Source: Terriglobia bacterium (lineage in GTDB: Bacteria > Acidobacteriota > Terriglobia > UBA7540). Taken from it: a stretch of DNA of 6,013 nucleotides. This document shows positions 1-6,013 of the stretch, in pieces. Location of the stretch: assembly GCA_030042795.1 (NCBI GenBank), contig JASHYZ010000617.1:1-6013 (forward strand), read 5' to 3'. How positions within the stretch are numbered: the stretch's first letter is position 1; each line of letters opens with the position of its first letter. The position numbers were made by a program, and so were the translations under genes. Below the pieces are notes generated by a model. It was not told the origin of the DNA. It worked only from the letters and a program-made list of their open reading frames with translations, and ran no database searches.

Positions 1-1
1 A

Positions 2-538
2 AGCGCCACGGCGGCTCTCGACGGCGCTGGATTCGTAACACCGGAATTTCCCATGCCGGCCGAACTGCCCGTCCCACAAAAAGTGTGGAACGCAGTAGGC
101 GCCGCGGGGGCGCATAAGGGCATCGCGGCTGGCCGCGACCCATTCAGCTTTGCGGGACCCTTCGCAGCCCAGCTTGGTCAGCCCGCTCCCGTCCAACCAA
201 AAGAAGCTTTGCGCGGCACACAATCGGAGCCGCCTGCGCCTGGTTCCGCGGCGCCGGCGTCGTCATCGGTCATACAGCCGCCTGGGGTTGCCGCGCCGCC
301 AACGTCGCCCGCCGTCACAGTCCCTCCGCCACCGCCCGTCGCCCTTAAGGCGCTAGGCTATGCGCTGTCAGCGGACGGGAACGCGCAGGCTGTTCTCAGC
401 GGCGGCAATACGCTTTACGTGGTGAACGAAGGCGAGGAATTTGCCGATCGCTTTCGAGTAACCGCCATACGGCCGGAGTATCTTGAAGTGGAAGACGAGC
501 TCACCAACCAGATCATCCGGCTCCCACTGGGCGATTGA
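2..538 (+). CDS. Proline-rich protein with PilP/GspC-like C-terminal domain, 5' end outside window
   Basis: The reading frame is open from the left edge, so the gene may begin before the window. An internal ATG at 53 has only a weak GGAA (43-46) before it and would give 161 residues. Counting from that ATG, residues 1-40 contain an RDPFSF motif (28-33), residues 41-97 are a low-complexity Pro/Ala/Ser linker ending in PPPPP (91-95), and residues 98-161 form a compact domain (GYALS, then VVNEGE at 123-128, DRFRV at 132-136, IIRLPLG at 154-160). This layout of flexible linker plus small beta domain resembles the periplasmic PilP/GspC type of type IV pilus and type II secretion systems. That is inference from pattern, not a firm family match. 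No membrane segment is visible in the part present, so any anchor would lie upstream. If it is PilP/GspC-like it would act in the periplasm between inner-membrane platform and secretin, but no pilus gene is visible next to it. The coding region is real judging by the domain-like C-terminus; function is uncertain. Confidence 0.7.
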   Translation, partial: SATAALDGAGFVTPEFPMPAELPVPQKVWNAVGAAGAHKGIAAGRDPFSFAGPFAAQLGQPAPVQPKEALRGTQSEPPAPGSAAPASSSVIQPPGVAAPPTSPAVTVPPPPPVALKALGYALSADGNAQAVLSGGNTLYVVNEGEEFADRFRVTAIRPEYLEVEDELTNQIIRLPLGD

Positions 539-590
539 CGCAGCATCGGCGCCATCGGAGACGGTGGCGGAGGGGAAACGTAACTGCCGC

Positions 591-594
591 GGAG
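591..594 (+). promoter_or_regulatory. Ribosome binding site for the small membrane protein gene
   Basis: GGAG lies seven bases before the ATG at 602, followed by a G-rich run. It supports 602 as the start rather than a later codon, and the resulting protein begins directly with its hydrophobic segment. Confidence 0.6.
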
Positions 595-601
595 TAGGGG
601 G

Positions 602-1045
602 ATGGATTCTCGCAGCCAAATACTCGTTGCAGCCGCAATCGTCTTGGGCGTGGGCATTGCGGTGGCTTGGGGCTGGCGCCGGTTGGCCCGCTGGAGACAG
701 AAGGACCCGAACGAGATCGAGCGGCTGCGCAGGATGGATGTCAACCGCCGCGGCCGCATCACAACCGCCGAGATCATAGATCTTTTCGAGCCCGAGCTTG
801 CCGGTGCGCCGGCCGCGAACCCCCGGCCTTTGATGGTGATTTACAAATACCAGGTAGCTGGAGTCACCTATGAAGTCTCCCAGGACGTTTCGGCGTTGCC
901 CGCGGCGCTCGCCGCCAGCCGGTCACTGGCCAGCCAGACAGCCTCGATTAAATACGATCCTAAAGCGCCTACCAACTCCATCATCGCCTGCGAAGCGTGG
1001 AATGGGATGCAGCCTCCCAATGACGGGCCTCGCAGTTCACCGTGA
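602..1045 (+). CDS. Small single-pass membrane protein, DUF3592-like
   Basis: The 147-residue product has a short N-terminus, one hydrophobic segment (about residues 7-24) and then an Arg-rich stretch (RRLARWRQK, 26-34), so by the positive-inside rule the rest should face the cytoplasm. The soluble part contains RRGRITTAEII (49-59), a YKYQVAGVTYEV stretch (81-92) and a SIKYDPKAPTNS segment (115-126). A GXI/V-type strand, then Y-x-Y-x-V-x-G-x-x-Y, then V-x-Y-x-P-x-x-P is the layout I associate with DUF3592 proteins; the match is by eye and only moderate. No catalytic motif is visible and the biochemical role is unknown. It follows the preceding gene by 63 bases and ends 21 bases before the carboxylase gene, so co-transcription is likely, but nothing shows a functional link to the carboxylase. 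The C-terminal 15 residues are Pro/Ser/Gly-rich and probably disordered. Confidence 0.8.
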   Translation: MDSRSQILVAAAIVLGVGIAVAWGWRRLARWRQKDPNEIERLRRMDVNRRGRITTAEIIDLFEPELAGAPAANPRPLMVIYKYQVAGVTYEVSQDVSALPAALAASRSLASQTASIKYDPKAPTNSIIACEAWNGMQPPNDGPRSSP

Positions 1046-1066
1046 CACGGCTCTGACTTCAGCCCG

Positions 1067-2617
1067 ATGACCTTGGACGAAAAACTCGAGGAACTTCGCC
1101 GCCGTCAGGCCCGAGCTGAGGAGGGCGGCGGGGCTCATCGGCGCGCCCGCGAGCACGCTGAGGGTAAGCTTTCCGCGAGGGAGCGTCTCGACCTTCTCTT
1201 TGACGAAGGCAGTTTTGAGGAGATCGACAAGCTCGTGGAGCACGATTGTCACGACTTCGGCCTGGAGGAACAACGCATTCCTGGCGACGGCGTGGTCACG
1301 GGCTATGGACGCATCAACAGTCGCCTAGCCTATGCTTTCGCGCAGGATTTCACCGTGTTTGGCGGATCGCTGAGCCGGGCAAACGCGGCCAAGATCTGTA
1401 AGATTATGGACCTTGCCTTGAAAGTGGGTGCGCCCATCATTGGCCTCAATGACTCCGGAGGCGCGCGCATCCAGGAAGGTGTGGCATCGCTGGCCGGTTA
1501 TGCCGACATCTTCCTGAGGAACACGCTGGCTTCCGGAGTGGTGCCGCAGATTTCGGCCATCATGGGGCCTTGCGCGGGCGGAGCCGTTTACTCTCCAGCG
1601 ATCACGGACTTTATTTTGATGGTGAAACGCTCGAGCTACATGTTCGTCACGGGCCCGGAGGTGATCAAGACTGTGATGCATGAGGACGTGAGTAAAGAGC
1701 AACTCGGCGGCCCGGAGACCCACAATGCCGTGAGCGGCGTGGCTCACTTCATCGCGGAAGACGATGCCGACTCCCTTGCGCTAATTCGTGATCTGCTTTC
1801 CTTCCTGCCGCAGAATAACCGGGAAGATCCGCCGCAAATCGAGTGTAGCGATCCTGTGGACCGGGCTGATGAAGAGCTTGACGAAATCGTGCCCATCGAA
1901 AGCGACCGTCCTTACGACATCAAGGACGTGATCCATCGAGTGATGGATGACGGATACTTCCTGGAGGTGCACGAACGCTTCGCACCCAATCTGGTGATCG
2001 GTTTCGCACGCCTTGATGGGAGGAGCGTGGGAATCGTCGCCAATCAGCCAGCGGTTCTTGCCGGTTGCCTTGACATTAATGCCTCGGTGAAAGGCGCACG
2101 CTTCGTGCGCTTCTGTGATTGCTTCAACGTTCCCCTGATTACCTTCGAGGATGTGCCGGGTTTTCTTCCCGGGACGCAGCAGGAATTTGCGGGCATTATC
2201 CGCCACGGGGCGAAGCTGCTCTTTGCTTTCGCCGAAGCCACCGTGCCCAAGATCACCGTGATTACGCGGAAAGCGTACGGCGGAGCCTACTGCGTGATGG
2301 CCTCAAAGCACATCCGGACGGACCTCAACTACGCTTACCCGACGGCTGAAATTGCGGTGATGGGCCCTGAAGGCGCGGTAAACATTGTCTACCGGCGGCA
2401 ACTTGAGACCGCGCCCGACGTGGCGAGAACCAGGCAGGAAAAGGTGGAAGAGTTCCGCGAGCGCTTTGCCAACCCTTACGTGGCGGCGGAGCGCGGGTAT
2501 ATCGATGAGCTGATCCAGCCCCGTCAGACGAGGGCCAAACTCATCGCCGCCCTGCGAATGCTCGCCAACAAGAGCGACCTGAACCCGCCGAAGAAGCACG
2601 GCAACATCCCGCTTTGA
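1067..2617 (+). CDS. pccB: Acyl-CoA carboxylase beta subunit (probable propionyl-CoA carboxyltransferase)
   Basis: This complete 516-residue protein is a carboxyltransferase of the propionyl-CoA carboxylase / methylmalonyl-CoA decarboxylase family (about 510-540 residues). It moves the carboxyl group from biotin to an acyl-CoA, usually propionyl-CoA to methylmalonyl-CoA, in the cytoplasm as part of a complex with a biotin carboxylase/carrier subunit that is not encoded here. Visible landmarks: N-terminal [14 protein letters not shown] (33-46); the N-domain glycine-rich loops SGGARIQEG (130-138) and [13 protein letters not shown] (166-178); the C-domain [10 protein letters not shown] (364-373) and [11 protein letters not shown] (401-411), which in the family form the oxyanion holes and CoA/biotin pockets; and the typical C-terminus KKHGNIPL. 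Asp419 in a TDLN context appears to align with the Asp that in actinobacterial PccB favours propionyl-CoA over acetyl-CoA. The frame is closed by the TGA at 1043-1045 and no other start codon precedes ATG 1067, so the start is fixed, although its ribosome binding site is weak. Exact acyl substrate is inferred. Confidence 0.95.
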   Translation: MTLDEKLEELRRRQARAEEGGGAHRRAREHAEGKLSARERLDLLFDEGSFEEIDKLVEHDCHDFGLEEQRIPGDGVVTGYGRINSRLAYAFAQDFTVFGGSLSRANAAKICKIMDLALKVGAPIIGLNDSGGARIQEGVASLAGYADIFLRNTLASGVVPQISAIMGPCAGGAVYSPAITDFILMVKRSSYMFVTGPEVIKTVMHEDVSKEQLGGPETHNAVSGVAHFIAEDDADSLALIRDLLSFLPQNNREDPPQIECSDPVDRADEELDEIVPIESDRPYDIKDVIHRVMDDGYFLEVHERFAPNLVIGFARLDGRSVGIVANQPAVLAGCLDINASVKGARFVRFCDCFNVPLITFEDVPGFLPGTQQEFAGIIRHGAKLLFAFAEATVPKITVITRKAYGGAYCVMASKHIRTDLNYAYPTAEIAVMGPEGAVNIVYRRQLETAPDVARTRQEKVEEFRERFANPYVAAERGYIDELIQPRQTRAKLIAALRMLANKSDLNPPKKHGNIPL

Positions 2618-2777
2618 CGACGAGGGTTAAGATGTTCAAGGCGCCTCACGAAGGCCGGCTAGTCTAGCAGACAACCCGAGCGGTGAGAGATTGTGCAATC
2701 CGCGGAGCCGCGCGTTGACACGCGTCCGGCTCCGCGACAGTTGGCAGATGAGCACCAGTCAAGCGAGTCCAAGCTAG
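2618..2777. other. Convergent intergenic region
   Basis: These 160 bases separate the end of the carboxylase gene from the end of the ompH gene on the other strand. Apart from the hairpin at 2701-2736 they contain a near-palindrome GATTG-TG-CAATC (2689-2700) directly abutting it and a small GCTAG-T-CTAGC repeat (2658-2668). A 60-codon open frame at 2693-2875 runs into ompH antisense and shows no family features. No gene is supported here. Confidence 0.6.
2701..2736. terminator. GC-rich hairpin between convergent genes, probable bidirectional terminator
   Basis: CGCGGAGCCG (2701-2710) is perfectly complementary to CGGCTCCGCG (2727-2736). Inside it, CGCGT (2711-2715) pairs with ACGCG (2720-2724) around a TGAC loop, leaving only a two-base bulge (2725-2726). 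The structure is strong and sits between two convergent genes, where it could end transcription from both sides. Neither strand has a T-tract after it, so it is not a standard intrinsic terminator; it may act with Rho or as a 3'-end stabiliser. Confidence 0.5.
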
Positions 2778-3383
2778 CTACGGCTTCTTCGGGGCCGCAG
2801 GCTTGGCGGCGCTCGCAGCCGGAGCCGCCGCCACCGGGTTCGCCTGATCGTAAAGCTTCACGATCGGCTCCGTGATATCAACGCCCGCGGCAGCATAGAA
2901 AACGCTGGCTCCCTGTGCCTGCGACAGGTCCATGACAACTGAGTAGCCATTCTTCTGAGCGTAGTCGCGGATGATGTTCACCATCTTTCCGCCGATCCTG
3001 TTCCCAATATCCTGGTTGTCGGCCTGAAAGTCGGACTGGGCGTCTTCCTGTTCGCGCTTGAGCTGGCTTTGCTTTCTGTCCAGCTCACGCCGAAGCCGGT
3101 TGACTTCTTCGTCGCTCAGCGTAGGACCCTGCTTTTGCAACTGATCAGTCAATTGAGTGATGGAGTCCTGATCCCGTTGCAATTGCTGCCGCCGGGGCTC
3201 GTATTTCTTCTGAAGCTCGTCCATCGCCTGCTTGCCTTCGCCCGTGGCCAGGATGGCCTGTTGAATGCTGATCAGGCCAATTTTCCCGCCGACCCCGGTA
3301 GGTGCGGGATCCTGGGCCGAAGCCATCGCTGCGAACGACAGCAGACCAGCGAAAATAGCGTAAATCACAACTCGGTTTTTCAT
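2778..3383 (-). CDS. ompH: OmpH/Skp family periplasmic chaperone
   Basis: The 201-residue product has a Sec signal peptide: basic MKNR, a hydrophobic core (about 5-20) and a probable cleavage after ASA (21-23). The mature part begins with a KIGLISIQQAI strand (34-44), then a long charged helical stretch (about 50-125, rich in Q, K, R, E, D, coiled-coil-like), and closes with a helix and strands (YAQKNGYSVVMDLS, 141-154, then AAGVDITEPIVKLYD, 165-179). This order of strand, protruding helical arms and returning strand is that of Skp/OmpH, a trimeric chaperone that holds unfolded outer-membrane proteins in the periplasm for delivery to BamA. It lies 76 bases downstream of bamA on the same strand, the usual gene order. 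It is longer than E. coli Skp (161 residues), mainly through a spacer after the signal peptide and an Ala/Pro/Lys-rich tail (184-201) that is probably disordered. The ATG is supported by a strong GGGGAG ribosome binding site. Confidence 0.93.
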   Translation of the reverse strand: MKNRVVIYAIFAGLLSFAAMASAQDPAPTGVGGKIGLISIQQAILATGEGKQAMDELQKKYEPRRQQLQRDQDSITQLTDQLQKQGPTLSDEEVNRLRRELDRKQSQLKREQEDAQSDFQADNQDIGNRIGGKMVNIIRDYAQKNGYSVVMDLSQAQGASVFYAAAGVDITEPIVKLYDQANPVAAAPAASAAKPAAPKKP

Positions 3384-3388
3384 TGAAG

Positions 3389-3394
3389 CTCCCC
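3389..3394 (-). promoter_or_regulatory. Ribosome binding site for ompH
   Basis: On the minus strand GGGGAG lies five bases before the ATG at 3383. It is near the Shine-Dalgarno consensus and fixes the start that yields the complete signal peptide. Confidence 0.7.
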
Positions 3395-3410
3395 TAAACG
3401 TGGATACCTT

Positions 3411-3448
3411 AATTGTAACTCAATTCGTACCTCAGATTGAACTCAATC
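3411..3448 (-). promoter_or_regulatory. AT-rich tandem dyads and possible -10 element upstream of ompH
   Basis: The gap between bamA and ompH contains two related dyads: AATTG-TAACT-CAATT (3411-3425) and GATTGA-AC-TCAATC (3435-3448). They share the direct repeat AACTCAAT (3417-3424 and 3440-3447), 23 bases apart. On the minus strand TACAAT (3412-3417) is one base from the -10 consensus and would place transcription start about 20 bases before the ompH ATG; a matching -35 is weak (TTCAAT, 18-base spacing). The arrangement could be a promoter with an operator, or simply AT-rich spacer. No regulator can be named. Confidence 0.3.
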
Positions 3449-3459
3449 GAAACGCCCCC

Positions 3460-6012
3460 TTAAAACTGCCTTGCCACTGTAAATCCGAACATTCCTCTCT
3501 GTTCCTTAATCCGAATGGGCGCGAAGTACTGGTACACCTGGTTGTAGGTGGCCTGATTGGGGAACAAAGACATGGGAGGAAGATTCTGCGGCGGGGTAAT
3601 ACTCACGTCATCCATCCGCAGCCAGTTATAACCGTAGTAAAGGCGGAAGGGCGCGTGCACCACCGGCATGAACACTTGCAGCTCCAGACCGGTTGAGCTG
3701 CGCGGTCGGAAGTTATCCCTTGCCGCCGGCCTCAAGGCGTTGGGCACCGGAAAATCTGGGAACTGCTCCTTAAGGGTGGTGAGGGCGGTAGGAGCAAATT
3801 GAAGCTGCCCTGGCCACAAGATAAACGCACTGCCCATGTCGACAAAGTAAGCGAGTGCGACGGGTCCTGCTATTGGAATGCGGTACTGAAAGTTCCCTAG
3901 CAGCTCACTGTCTCCGCCCGGAAATTCGACCGTGTAGTAAGGAAACTGAGTGAAGGAGCCGCAGGTGCCCCCAATCGGCGACCCCGTGCCTCCAATCGAG
4001 ACAATGGGGTTACCCTTGGCGTCGCGATTGCACACTTGGCCGATGGTTGGGAAAAAACCAACCGGCCCGATCGTATAGGGGCTGAAGCCCCGAATGTCCA
4101 GGTCGCCGCCCATGTAGAATCGCGAGAAAGGCGGCGGCACCTTGCCGCCGTAACCTACGATGGTTGATGCCAGAAAATGAAAGCCGATACTATTTCGGCC
4201 GTGGTTTACCGGGTGAAAGTACTTGTATTCCAGCAGAGGCCGAATGGTGTTCACGTTGCCGCCGAGCGGGCCGCCCGAAAATTGCAACGTGGCGGCGATT
4301 GATTTGCCGCGCGTCGGGTCGAGCGCCGCGTTCAGCGTATTGTAGGTGTAATTCGGAGATATCTGACTCTGCTTGATTCCGGTGAGCTGATTGGGCCCAT
4401 TGAACTGGCCGAAGTTTAGCGCGCTGTAAAACTCTTGTGAAGCTGCGCTAAAGGTTTGAATGCTGCTATTTGTATATTGATACGTCAACCCGAGATGGCC
4501 GAAGCCCCGGCGCAACGGAGTGGCGCCAAATACGCTGAATCCCGTCGAATTCTGCTCGAAGTTCTGAAACAAGGCCGTGGTGAAGGGGTTCTGCTCAATG
4601 GCGTTGGGGTTGATGTTTTCCGAGACGGCAAGCTGACGCAACTGGTCGAAGTGATAGTGAGTGTCAAAAATGGTGAAGCCTGCCGTGATGGGCCGGTCAA
4701 ACACATAGGGCTTTGTGAAGCCGAGCTGATAAATTTTCTGGTAGGTGCCCACCTGCGCTTCAATGCTGAACGTTTCGCCGAGGCCAAAAAGATTATTCGT
4801 GGCGTAGTTGATCCCGACGAAATTGCCCGCAATGCCGCTCACGCCGCCCGAGAAGCCAATCGAGTTCTTGCCCTTCTCCTTTAGTTTTAGAAGGATGTCA
4901 ACGGTGTGGTTCTGGGTGTTCTGGGTGAGATCGTAGCCTTTCTCTTGCTCATCGTTCTTGATGATGTCGAAGTAGCCGAGCTGGTTGATGCGCAAGATGC
5001 TGAGATCCCAGAGCGTGGTGCTGAAGAGATTACCCTCATCCAGAAGGATCTCACGCCGGATCACTTTGTCACGCGTTTTGTTGTTTCCTGTGAACTCGAT
5101 GCGGTGCACAAAATACTGGTCACCCTCGTCAAAATTGAGCGTCAGATTCACCACGTGCCGTCTGCGGTCCGGCTCGAAGTTCGGATCGGCGACGAAATTG
5201 ATGTAGCCGAATTGTCCGTACAGCTTCTTGTAATTGTCCAGGCTGTTGCGGAACCTTGTCATGTTGAACACTTCCCCTTCTTTGATGGGGAAGCCGGCCA
5301 CCAGCCGGTCATGCTTAAAGACCTTGTCGCCCCGGATCGCGAAATGGCCCAGCCGATACTGAGGCCCTTCATCAATGGGAATCGTAACGTCCACACGCCG
5401 ACCCTTACCCCGGCCCAGGAAGAACAAGGCCGCCGGCCGGGTGGTCTCCACCGTCTTGGTCGTGAAATCAAAGGAAGGCAGCGCGTTGATATACCCGTGC
5501 TCCGCGTAAAGGTCGTGCACCTGCTGCAGGTCGGCAAGGATCTTATCGTGGTCGTAGGTCTTGTGAAACCAGTAGAACCACGGCGGCAAGCCGGCGGGCT
5601 TTGAATACTTCATGGCGCGGACGAGCCTCTCATTGGAGAAGACCGTGTTGCCTTTGAACTGAATGGTTCCCACCTTCACTTTCGGCCCTTCCACCACCGT
5701 AAAGACGAGCGCCACAGAGTTCGGCGGAATGTTGCGTGTGCGGTGGCGAACCGTGGCATACTGCCGGCCGTGCGCCGCCAACATTTCCTGCAGTACCACC
5801 TCGGCGCGCCGTACTACGACCGGGTCATAAGGCGACTCGATGGAAAGGCCCACCTTTCTCTCGCGAAACTCATCCAGCACATCCGATGTTGTCACCGTGC
5901 TGAGGCCTTTGTAATCGATACTCCGGATCACCTTCTTTTCGCGGACAAAGAAGGTCACGATCTTGCCACGCGCGCCGTCGGACACTTCCTCGCGAATGTC
6001 GTCAAAAAAGCC
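3460..6012 (-). CDS. bamA: Outer membrane protein assembly factor BamA, N-terminus outside window
   Basis: The frame is open to the right edge, and residues before the GTG at 5985 (reading GFFDDIREE) continue the POTRA fold, so that GTG is internal and the real start lies beyond the window. Missing are the signal peptide and most of POTRA 1. Numbering from the GTG: the end of POTRA 1 (to about 18), POTRA 2 (19-100), POTRA 3 (101-209, with an extra aromatic PPWFYWFHKTYD segment at 134-145 and a basic GRGKGRR at 191-197), POTRA 4 (210-290), POTRA 5 (291-370), then the Omp85 barrel (about 371-841). Barrel landmarks are LDPTRGKS (555-562), the loop 6 IRGF motif (631-634) conserved in Omp85 proteins, and a C-terminal beta-signal ending in Phe (GFTVARQF). 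BamA folds and inserts beta-barrel proteins into the outer membrane, receiving them from chaperones such as the Skp-like protein encoded just downstream. The only two cysteines of the visible protein (652 and 675) lie close after IRGF and may form an extracellular disulfide. Confidence 0.95.
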   Translation of the reverse strand, partial: GFFDDIREEVSDGARGKIVTFFVREKKVIRSIDYKGLSTVTTSDVLDEFRERKVGLSIESPYDPVVVRRAEVVLQEMLAAHGRQYATVRHRTRNIPPNSVALVFTVVEGPKVKVGTIQFKGNTVFSNERLVRAMKYSKPAGLPPWFYWFHKTYDHDKILADLQQVHDLYAEHGYINALPSFDFTTKTVETTRPAALFFLGRGKGRRVDVTIPIDEGPQYRLGHFAIRGDKVFKHDRLVAGFPIKEGEVFNMTRFRNSLDNYKKLYGQFGYINFVADPNFEPDRRRHVVNLTLNFDEGDQYFVHRIEFTGNNKTRDKVIRREILLDEGNLFSTTLWDLSILRINQLGYFDIIKNDEQEKGYDLTQNTQNHTVDILLKLKEKGKNSIGFSGGVSGIAGNFVGINYATNNLFGLGETFSIEAQVGTYQKIYQLGFTKPYVFDRPITAGFTIFDTHYHFDQLRQLAVSENINPNAIEQNPFTTALFQNFEQNSTGFSVFGATPLRRGFGHLGLTYQYTNSSIQTFSAASQEFYSALNFGQFNGPNQLTGIKQSQISPNYTYNTLNAALDPTRGKSIAATLQFSGGPLGGNVNTIRPLLEYKYFHPVNHGRNSIGFHFLASTIVGYGGKVPPPFSRFYMGGDLDIRGFSPYTIGPVGFFPTIGQVCNRDAKGNPIVSIGGTGSPIGGTCGSFTQFPYYTVEFPGGDSELLGNFQYRIPIAGPVALAYFVDMGSAFILWPGQLQFAPTALTTLKEQFPDFPVPNALRPAARDNFRPRSSTGLELQVFMPVVHAPFRLYYGYNWLRMDDVSITPPQNLPPMSLFPNQATYNQVYQYFAPIRIKEQRGMFGFTVARQF

Positions 6013-6013
6013 C

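Noticed and set aside
1043..1066. Possible read-through fusion of the small membrane protein with the carboxylase, as both are in the same frame separated by one TGA and seven codons
   Set aside because: The carboxylase N-terminus begins exactly where the family normally starts, and nothing around the TGA suggests recoding such as a selenocysteine element. The shared frame is most likely chance.
1781..2206. A 141-codon open frame on the - strand inside the carboxylase gene
   Set aside because: Antisense to a strongly conserved enzyme; the product resembles no family and has no supporting start signal.
3069..3386. A 105-codon open frame on the + strand inside ompH
   Set aside because: Antisense to the coiled-coil region of a well-supported chaperone gene; the leucine-rich product is what reversed Gln/Lys/Glu codons would give.
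4456..4884. A 142-codon open frame on the + strand inside bamA
   Set aside because: Antisense to the conserved BamA barrel and POTRA 5; no recognisable features of its own.
4906..5604. A 232-codon open frame on the + strand inside bamA
   Set aside because: It lies wholly antisense to clearly conserved POTRA coding sequence, starts without a good ribosome binding site, and its product shows no domain pattern. It is a mirror of GC-rich codon usage.
5983..5985. GTG as the start codon of bamA
   Set aside because: The frame stays open upstream to the window edge and the upstream residues continue the POTRA 1 fold. A start here would also lack a signal peptide.

Overview
The window looks like chromosomal DNA from a GC-rich, double-membraned (Gram-negative type) bacterium, most plausibly an Acidobacteriota-like lineage. 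This is inferred from an outer-membrane assembly module (BamA plus a Skp/OmpH chaperone), an insertion inside the third visible-region POTRA of BamA, and a proline-rich protein ending in a PilP/GspC-like domain. No rRNA or marker phylogeny is available here, so the assignment is moderate at best. No tRNA, rRNA, insertion sequence, CRISPR array or phage gene was seen.

Left half, + strand (1-2617): three genes lie head to tail and probably form one transcription unit. The first, open to the left edge, is a proline/alanine-rich protein with a small C-terminal domain resembling the periplasmic PilP/GspC type. After 63 bases comes a small single-pass membrane protein resembling the DUF3592 type. 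After a further 21 bases comes a complete acyl-CoA carboxylase beta subunit (carboxyltransferase), most like the propionyl-CoA enzymes. The biotin carboxylase/biotin carrier partner it needs is not in the window.

Middle (2618-2777): a convergent intergenic region of 160 bases holding a strong GC-rich hairpin (10-bp outer stem plus 5-bp inner stem) without a T-tract on either side. It is probably a shared transcription boundary.

Right half, - strand (2778-6013): bamA, running in from beyond the right edge, is followed by an ompH/skp-type chaperone gene. The two products work together: Skp holds unfolded outer-membrane proteins in the periplasm and BamA inserts them into the outer membrane. 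The 76-base gap between them is AT-rich and contains two similar dyads and a possible -10 element, suggesting that the chaperone gene may have its own promoter or regulation.

I see no clearly new multi-gene system. The points worth a second look are details within otherwise recognisable genes: a cysteine pair in the BamA loop 6 region, the POTRA insertion, the tandem dyads before ompH, and the small poorly characterised proteins upstream of the carboxylase.
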